A DNA stretch of 9,351 nucleotides, taken from assembly GCA_946479335.1 (NCBI GenBank), contig CAMLFP010000218.1:1-9351 (forward strand). The letters are read 5' to 3'. Position 1 is the stretch's first letter. Each line of letters begins with the position of its first letter. Source of the DNA: an uncultured Archangium sp. (GTDB taxonomy: Bacteria > Myxococcota > Myxococcia > Myxococcales > Myxococcaceae). The notes below the pieces were generated by a model that had not been told where the DNA came from, searched no databases, and was given only the letters and a program-made list of their open reading frames with translations. Shown here one piece after another: positions 6,901-9,351 of this stretch. Both the position numbers and the translations under genes were made by a program.

Positions 6901-9351
6901 GGTGTTGCCCGCGGAGTCACGGAACTGCGCGTACACCGTCTTGCTGCCCTCGCTGGAGGTGTCGAGGAACCACGCGACGGTGGGCGTGAAGTCTTGAAAG
7001 CCCGCCTGCGTGAGGCCCGCGCCGTTGTCGTTGGCCATCTTGAAGCTCACCGCGCCGCCGTTGGGCTCCGTGGGCGAGGTCAGCGAGACGTTGACGGTGC
7101 CCGAGTTGGTGTAGCCCGCGCTGGCCTGCGCGCCGGGCGCGATGGTGAGGCCGCCCGAGGGCGCGACGGTGTCGACCACGATGGTGTCAGACGAGAGGCC
7201 CGAGACGTTGCCCGCGGCGTCGATGAGCTGCGCGTACACCGTCACCGGGCCCTGCGCGCCGGTCCACGTCAGGGAGCCGCTGGTGGCGTACGCGAAGGTG
7301 GTGCCCGTCGTGAGGCGCCCGCTGGCGTCGACCGCCGAGGAGGTCGAGAGCCGCATCTGCGCCACGCCGCTGAGCGCGTCGATGCCCGAGAGGGTGAAGG
7401 GCAGCGTCAGCCCGTTGTTGAAGCGCGTGAAGCGGGTGGTGCCGTTGCTGCCGGTAGCGGTCAACGCGAACACCGGCGGCGAGGGCGGCGCGCCGTCGAA
7501 GGTGACCTGCGTGGTGGCCAGCGAGGTGTTGCCGGCCTTGTCCTTGAAGCGCACGTAGACGGTGTGCACGCCGTCGGTGCGCTGGAGCGTGAAGTTGACG
7601 TCGCCGCCCGCCGGCATCGGGCGCGGGCCCACGGTGTTGACGTCGGCGAAGCCCGGGCTCTCGGAGATGGTGATGGCCTCGGTGCTCGACAAGTCGGTCG
7701 CTGAAGAGGCGACGTGCACCACCACGCCGGCGTCTCCGGTCGCGGTGACGTTGATGCTGGCCGAGACCGGCGAGGGCGGCGTGCTGTCGTAGATGATGGT
7801 GCTCTGCGAGAAGCGGTTGTCGTTGAGCGCCGTGTCGCGGAACTGCGCGTACACCGTCTTGGTGCCGTCGCTGCCGGTGTCGAGCAACCACGAGATGGTG
7901 GGGAGCGCCGACTGGTAGGTGGTCTGGCTCAGCACCGACTGCTGGTTCGCGAGGCGCACCTCGACGTGGCCGCCGTCGGGCTCCGGGTCGGCCGTCACGT
8001 TGAGCACCACCAACGGCTGGTTGGTGTAGCCGTCTTCGGTGGCCGCCGGGCCGCGCAGCGCGGTGATGCTGGTGCCCTGCGGGTCGGTGTCGTCGACGAT
8101 GACCACGTCTTCGCCCAGCGCGCTGGCGTTGCCGGCGTAGTCGATGACCTGCGCGTAGACGTGCTGCACGCCATCGGCGGTGGTGCTGCGCGTGAACGAG
8201 GTGTTGCTCTGGTACGCGAGGTCGGCGACCGGCAGCAGGCCCGCGCCGTCGAGCGTCGGGTCGTCGGAGAGGCGCATGTAATAGAGCCCCGACGAGTCGG
8301 TCGACACCACCCGCACGGGGATGGTGGCGGTCGCGCTGGTGAACTTCACGCCGTTGTCGCCGAGGCCCGTCGCGTCGAGCGTCACCGCGGGCGCGGGCGG
8401 CGGCGTGGAGTCGAGCTCGATGGAGGCGCGCAGCGTCGCGCCCACCAGCCCCGTGCTGTCGCGCAGCTGCACGTAGACGGTCTTCACGCCCTCGGTGGTG
8501 GTGAGGAGGAAGTGCGCGTTGTTCGCGTACGGCACGAAGCCCACGCCGTTGAAGCTGGAGTCTTCGCTCACGCGCATGTCGGCGGCGTTGCCCGCGGAGG
8601 TGAAGACCAGCACCACGTCGTTGGTCTTGGTGTACCCGGGCCGGTTGCTGTCATCGAGGTCGTCGAGGAGGAAGTCGCCGCTCTGGGGCGCGAGCTTGAT
8701 GTGCGGCACGCAGTCGTTGGGCACCGGCGGCGTGGTGGGGCACGGGTCGATGGAGGGCTTGTCGACCGTCACCGGGCGCGTCGCGCGGAAGTAGCCCTGC
8801 TTGGTGACGGTGAGCGTGTACTGGCCGTACGGCACCTGCGCGATGCGGTAGCCGGCCAACGAGCTGACCTGCCCCGCGGCGGCGGTGGTGCCGTAGCCCA
8901 GCGGCTCCAGGGTGACGCTGATGCCGTCGGCCGGCGCCTGGTCGTCGGTCTCCACCGTGCCGCGCACCGTCGCGCGCGCGAGCGAGAGCGTGATGGTGCC
9001 GAGGTCGAGCGTGGCGCCCGGCGCGGTGGTGATGGTGCGGCCCGGCTGCGGGTCGGCGTAGTTGTCGACGCCGGAGACCGTCACCTGGTGCGCGCCGGCC
9101 ACCACCTTGATCATCGTGAAGTGGCCCTGCGCGTCGACCACCGCGTGGCCCAGCCCGTTCTCGAGGTCGACGTTCGCGCCCTCCGCGGGCACCGGGTCGT
9201 CGCCGTCGCGCTCCAGCAGCACCGTGCCGGTCAGCGTGGCGGGCACGATCTTCAGCTGCAGGGGCGTCATCCGCAGGTCGAGCGTCACGCCGTCGGCGAC
9301 CGCCTGGTCGAGCAACTCCTGCGACTCATACCAGGGGTGGTGCGCCACCAG
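934..9351 (-). CDS. Giant exported Ig-like repeat protein with C-terminal Asp-box propeller (5' partial)
   Basis: The frame is open from the window edge to TAG at 936-934, at least 2,805 codons. Residues here are numbered from GTG at 9348, which is a convenience and not a claimed start: no ribosome-binding site or signal peptide is visible and the protein begins mid-sequence. Domains in order: two carboxypeptidase-regulatory-like folds (about 36-198); Cys-Pro hinge (203-213); entry Ig-like module (about 222-313); four B-C-A Ig-like trios (314-1531); three divergent Ig-like modules (1532-1841); FnIII-like domain (1842-1935); Asp-box propeller region (1936-2804) interrupted by a second FnIII-like domain (about 2319-2406). 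Most Ig-like modules end with a TVYxxFRDxAGN-type strand and a D-x-x-x-P linker. The composition is rich in Thr, Ser, Ala, Gly, Val and Asp and poor in Lys and Cys, as in extracellular stalk proteins. There are 16 cysteines, none in the trio region. No transmembrane helix, LPXTG, MYXO-CTERM or autotransporter barrel is seen at the C-terminus. It is likely a secreted or surface adhesin-like or binding protein; an enzyme is possible but no catalytic motif is recognisable. Export is inferred from the domains only. Confidence 0.85.
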   Translation of the reverse strand: MVAHHPWYESQELLDQAVADGVTLDLRMTPLQLKIVPATLTGTVLLERDGDDPVPAEGANVDLENGLGHAVVDAQGHFTMIKVVAGAHQVTVSGVDNYADPQPGRTITTAPGATLDLGTITLSLARATVRGTVETDDQAPADGISVTLEPLGYGTTAAAGQVSSLAGYRIAQVPYGQYTLTVTKQGYFRATRPVTVDKPSIDPCPTTPPVPNDCVPHIKLAPQSGDFLLDDLDDSNRPGYTKTNDVVLVFTSAGNAADMRVSEDSSFNGVGFVPYANNAHFLLTTTEGVKTVYVQLRDSTGLVGATLRASIELDSTPPPAPAVTLDATGLGDNGVKFTSATATIPVRVVSTDSSGLYYMRLSDDPTLDGAGLLPVADLAYQSNTSFTRSTTADGVQHVYAQVIDYAGNASALGEDVVIVDDTDPQGTSITALRGPAATEDGYTNQPLVVLNVTADPEPDGGHVEVRLANQQSVLSQTTYQSALPTISWLLDTGSDGTKTVYAQFRDTALNDNRFSQSTIIYDSTPPSPVSASINVTATGDAGVVVHVASSATDLSSTEAITISESPGFADVNTVGPRPMPAGGDVNFTLQRTDGVHTVYVRFKDKAGNTSLATTQVTFDGAPPSPPVFALTATGSNGTTRFTRFNNGLTLPFTLSGIDALSGVAQMRLSTSSAVDASGRLTTGTTFAYATSGSLTWTGAQGPVTVYAQLIDAAGNVSGLSSDTIVVDTVAPSGGLTIAPGAQASAGYTNSGTVNVSLTSPTEPNGGAVSFKMANDNGAGLTQAGFQDFTPTVAWFLDTSSEGSKTVYAQFRDSAGNTSSVTSASITYDVTAPGGTLTAPASTRTRPLSLTVASAASDLAAAPLTLSESATFTGATPQALSSPVAFTLANTGDGPRTVYARFRDRAGNDTIVSAQVTLDSTPPAAPTFALTETGTNGSTKFTRFGTALAFTLSGVDTGSGVTQMRLSTSSAVDANGVLTTGTTSTYGTSGSFAYAGTQGPVTVYAQLLDAAGNASALASDTIVVDSVAPTGTVSIARGAQAQVNGYTNSATVSVSLSAATEPSGGALQFRIANDNGAGLAGAGYQDFSTLLSWVIDGSSEGLKTVYVVFRDSAGNETASPISGSITYDVTAPTPATASVTPQPTKTLGVSVLAASSASDLVPDAGLTLSESLSFTGAGTVGPGPVLASTPFTLAAGTDGVRTVYSRFRDRAGNDTIVSSTVTLDRAPPAAPVFSLTATGTNNGVKFTRANSGLSLPFTISGSDSQTSVAQMRLSTSSAVDANGLLTTGTTSAYATTGSFTWNNTQGAVTVYAQLIDAAGNASALASDTIVVDTVVPTGTVTIARGAQATANGFTNSPTVSLSLSAAAEPAGGALQFKIANDNGAGLSSAGYQDLTSSLSWLLDSSSDGLKTVYVMLRDSAGNETASPVSGTITYDSTAPSPASASISPATTRSSSVTVTVSSGAGDLSATEALTLSESSSFSGAGTVGPMAMPGGGTQAFTLSSGGDGLRTVYARFKDKAGNTTVVPATVTYDTTAPTGSLSMTGTLGDGATQSSIVTATTTVRVTFNVTGAVDYLLGDASLAACPGAGYTAMPAAGYVDTTVAAGADGPRQVSGCFRDAAGNVFGGLSGSLWVPSAAIIYDTTAPSGCTVTLAGRARNGAASPVAGKTALTNIGVTTSGCTGTPAQLAIVSGSVTCAATPSLPWQGYTSSAVPFTLSNAEGSQQVTVCVRDAALNVGNATVSTPSITLDTQPPTGPAVTISSPASNGFTNTQNVTVNGSADDAQKWGVAASSAGPFTLINYTTTPSVTTYDFGADGLATIYAVFVDDVGNATAPVSASVRIDTAGPAAPRLYSVDMANRGARLFWDAVSDPSGILRYELWCGTSSASAKCAEVDGTKTDGWVLNLNNRRDQVFAVKAVDNATNVSVPSTSLSGAVGFKRLAVPINSSYSVAPLDVATNGDDIYVTFSELDANWQLRSGNLKVAVSNDRGVTWRVSTLDAAFGAGRETGHIGITDRAVVVGTVGSASPPDDSDQGEVKVFSSIDQGRTWTGLVDTAPDLRTSSNFGSPTGLGLVSSGDRLAVVYRQWGDAGVRIAYSSVGGDPSASPSNINLNASPMYTPAGVVTGLKSCSGNYTAIHTWKRGTAIDALTQYFVTFNLANTSAGGDSYLQSSVVSGAAGVSTDFMNWDVACVSLPEATQAYLVYMSNTASTGSSRYVHLRRKLTASTSFGGALQLANDADSAQPPRVWAGGRNVFVLYRNAAGQLTLMESANEGQSFFSSATTHLENNPNNGYAAVMSGDNTQDVAVAYTDSTGSTLTVLVPSLPAVRSQLAAGVGLSRLTWTPVSAVDRYQVASGTGSSFTDFNYSGAVSYDVPPSSPTALTSFSVRAVDDNNMAGNDGFVWQTEPAVVATVFSTDAGAGSPQSRSSAVVAYNNNVLLMPPYGMKAVGASDATLYRSSNGGQSWTSLSLSSSATTSSRTVVGFGNRATAFIKFSCCNGVYFSNFGDLTGSATPISLLDSAGSGVFEGTYLAAKADVTNGRVLVAYADVQGGAIKTAIGVPETDGGITYTPQTSFSISSPASYTLSSLDIAKFDGSRAVIVWRQTYNTDSYEAVYMADTLNATAASPTWNTPVFVRGGYWSVGGTDAVATDTDLSGAGNSAYTVSAYASMDNPFNQHSGNLYLGVTGTDVASSGVATLALDHDKVSGRQISSWANGDGQYLTYVGEDPITGQNRLKLAYCPFDCHLLNSWRRSILATGLNKYAPTLSIAQTTGTTPPVYYLPHIQYVGGSVYEMRVLRNGVHKLSR
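937..2130 (-). other. Asp-box propeller, second segment and protein C-terminus
   Basis: Residues about 2407-2804. A clear Asp-box-like element SSNGGQSW lies at 2456-2463 and a degenerate one, TDGGITY, at 2561-2567. Blade-like strands include RAVIVWRQTYN, VLVAYADV and QYLTYVGED. Adjacent cysteines C2494-C2495 and a CPFDC pair (C2738, C2742) are unusual for a propeller and could be local disulfides. The protein ends with LRNGVHKLSR, with no hydrophobic tail, sorting signal or barrel strand pattern; the propeller therefore seems to be the free end of the molecule. Confidence 0.6.
2131..2394 (-). other. Fibronectin type III-like domain 2, inserted in the propeller region
   Basis: Residues about 2319-2406. 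The signature strands are LSRLTWTPVSAVDRYQVASG (B and C strands) and TSFSVRAVDDNNMAGND (F strand and turn). It lies between the third and fourth Asp-boxes, so it either separates two propellers or is an insertion into one. It has no cysteines, unlike the first FnIII-like domain. Confidence 0.65.
2395..3543 (-). other. Asp-box (BNR/sialidase-like) propeller, first segment
   Basis: Residues about 1936-2318. Three Asp-boxes (S-x-D-x-G-x-T-W type) are visible: SNDRGVTW at 1984-1991, SIDQGRTW at 2040-2047 and SANEGQSF at 2268-2275 (Asp replaced by Asn, Trp by Phe). Around them are strands such as DIYVTFSE, RLAVVYRQW, AYLVYMS, NVFVLYRN and DVAVAYTD, the hydrophobic-aromatic blade strands usual in such propellers. 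C2128 and C2189 are a possible pair. No FRIP motif or clear arginine triad of true sialidases was found, so catalysis is not supported. Confidence 0.7.
3544..3825 (-). other. Fibronectin type III-like domain 1
   Basis: Residues about 1842-1935. AAPRLYSV opens the domain, then ARLFWDAVSDPSGILRYELW (the W-x-x-x-x-D...Y-x-L/V pattern of FnIII B and C strands) and FAVKAVDNATNVS (the Y/F-x-V-x-A-V-D-x-A-x-N strand F). C1880 and C1889 are nine residues apart in the C-C' region and could pair. It is a spacer between the last Ig-like module and the propeller; the FnIII assignment is good, its function only inferred. Confidence 0.75.
3826..4755 (-). other. Three divergent Ig-like modules, two cysteine-bearing
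   Basis: Residues 1532-1640, 1641-1748 and 1749-1841. They keep the closing-strand signature (CFRDAAGN; CVRDAALN; VFVDDVGN) and D-T-x-x-P linkers, but not the A, B or C subtype cores. Module one has C1583 and C1614; module two has C1647, C1679, C1695 and C1727; the third has none. In the first two modules a cysteine sits in or next to the closing strand, so intradomain disulfides are plausible, consistent with folding outside the cytoplasm. They form the transition from the cysteine-free stalk to the head region. Confidence 0.7.
4756..5682 (-). repeat. B-C-A Ig-like trio IV
   Basis: Residues 1223-1531: B module 1223-1330 (108 aa), C module 1331-1433 (103 aa), A module 1434-1531 (98 aa). B and C match trio III closely. 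The A module has STEALTLSES, TVGPMAMPGGG and FKDKAGN, which ties it to the A module of trio I and not to that of trio III. This is the last copy of the regular array; the following modules are of a different subtype and contain cysteines. Confidence 0.85.
5683..6597 (-). repeat. B-C-A Ig-like trio III
   Basis: Residues 918-1222: B module 918-1023 (106 aa), C module 1024-1126 (103 aa), A module 1127-1222 (96 aa). It is very close to trio IV in its B and C modules (NAS ALASDTIVVD linker, ARGAQA start, ANDNGAGL core, FRDSAGNETASP end) and close to trio II in its A module. DNA similarity to trio IV is also obvious by eye across the B/C region, with mainly third-position changes. Confidence 0.85.
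6598..7494 (-). repeat. B-C-A Ig-like trio II
   Basis: Residues 619-917: B module 619-726 (108 aa), C module 727-827 (101 aa), A module 828-917 (90 aa, the shortest). It carries the canonical B core QMRLSTSSAVDASG, the C core MANDNGAGL, and an A closing strand YARFRDRAGNDTIVS shared with trio III. The B-core methionine is 307 residues downstream of that of trio I and 297 upstream of that of trio III. Confidence 0.85.
7495..8409 (-). repeat. B-C-A Ig-like trio I (most diverged copy)
   Basis: Residues 314-618: B module 314-420 (107 aa), C module 421-521 (101 aa), A module 522-618 (97 aa). The boundaries are set at the Asp before each T-x-P type linker. The B core is YYMRLSDDPTLDGAG in place of the QMRLSTSSAVDANG form of later copies; the C module lacks the ANDNGAGL core (it has ANQQSVLS) and ends FRDTALND. 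The A module, with STEAITISES, a PMPAGG turn and FKDKAGN, resembles the A module of trio IV more than its immediate neighbour. Confidence 0.75.
8410..8685 (-). other. Entry Ig-like module and Cys-Pro hinge before the trio array
   Basis: Residues about 222-313, following a hinge with C203 and C213 in a Pro/Thr-rich segment that could form a small disulfide loop. The module has a GYTKTNDV start like the C-type modules below, a core DMRVSEDSSFNGVGF motif, and a closing KTVYVQLRDSTG strand with DSTPP linker. The usual AGN is replaced by STGL. It shows the un-amplified, ancestral-looking form of the module from which the array modules appear to derive. Confidence 0.65.
8755..9243 (-). other. Two carboxypeptidase-regulatory-like domains (protein region)
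   Basis: Residues about 36-198 of the giant protein. Both halves follow the pattern of this beta-sandwich family: G-T/x-V at the first strand, an Ala/Asp-rich 'GAxVxL' or 'GISVTL' strand, a 'DAQGHF' or 'LAGYRI' turn, a 'V-x-x-G-x-Y/H-x-V/L-T-V' strand, and 'GY' at the end of the second copy (QGY, residue 186). Copy 1 starts near TLTGTV (38-43) and copy 2 near ATVRGTVE (126-133). In other proteins such domains are usually structural or export-associated and not catalytic. Residues 1-35 look like the tail of a preceding module, so more copies may lie upstream of the window. Confidence 0.65.

Noticed and set aside
4756..8409. CRISPR array or non-coding tandem repeat
   Set aside because: The period is about 900 bp, the reading frame is kept throughout, and differences between copies fall mostly at third positions or conserve the protein pattern, so the repeats are coding.

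Overview
The window is strongly GC-rich and contains only two genes, arranged tail to tail. Both are cut by the window edges. The base composition and a giant multidomain Ig-like/Asp-box protein with a chromosomal-looking neighbour suggest a predatory or soil bacterium of the Myxococcota type. This is inference from style; there is no taxonomic marker gene in the window.

Left edge (to 926, + strand): the body and C-terminus of a multi-spanning UbiA-superfamily membrane protein (intramembrane aromatic prenyltransferase type). Both aspartate-rich motifs are visible. The true start is probably just outside the window.

The rest (934-9351, - strand): a single open reading frame of at least 2,805 codons, whose N-terminus and any signal peptide lie beyond position 9351. 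From N- to C-terminus it reads as follows. First come two carboxypeptidase-regulatory-like beta-sandwich domains, then a short Cys-Pro-rich hinge and one entry Ig-like module. Next are twelve Ig-like modules organised as four copies of a B-C-A trio (about 300 residues each), followed by three divergent Ig-like modules, two of which carry cysteines. A fibronectin-III-like domain follows, then a C-terminal Asp-box (BNR/sialidase-like) beta-propeller region interrupted by a second FnIII-like domain. The layout is that of a very large exported protein: a long cysteine-free stalk carrying a propeller head. No sialidase catalytic signature, sortase motif, MYXO-CTERM tail or beta-barrel anchor is visible, so an adhesive or glycan/protein-binding role is more plausible than an enzymatic one, but this is not proven.

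The two genes are separated by 7 bp. A small GC hairpin spans the gap and contains both TAG stop codons symmetrically. No RNA genes, insertion sequences, CRISPR arrays, promoters or riboswitches could be supported, and both gene starts are outside the window. There is no functional link between the two genes that the sequence supports. The most notable feature is the internal architecture of the giant protein: a two-level (module, then trio) amplification with a nested similarity pattern.
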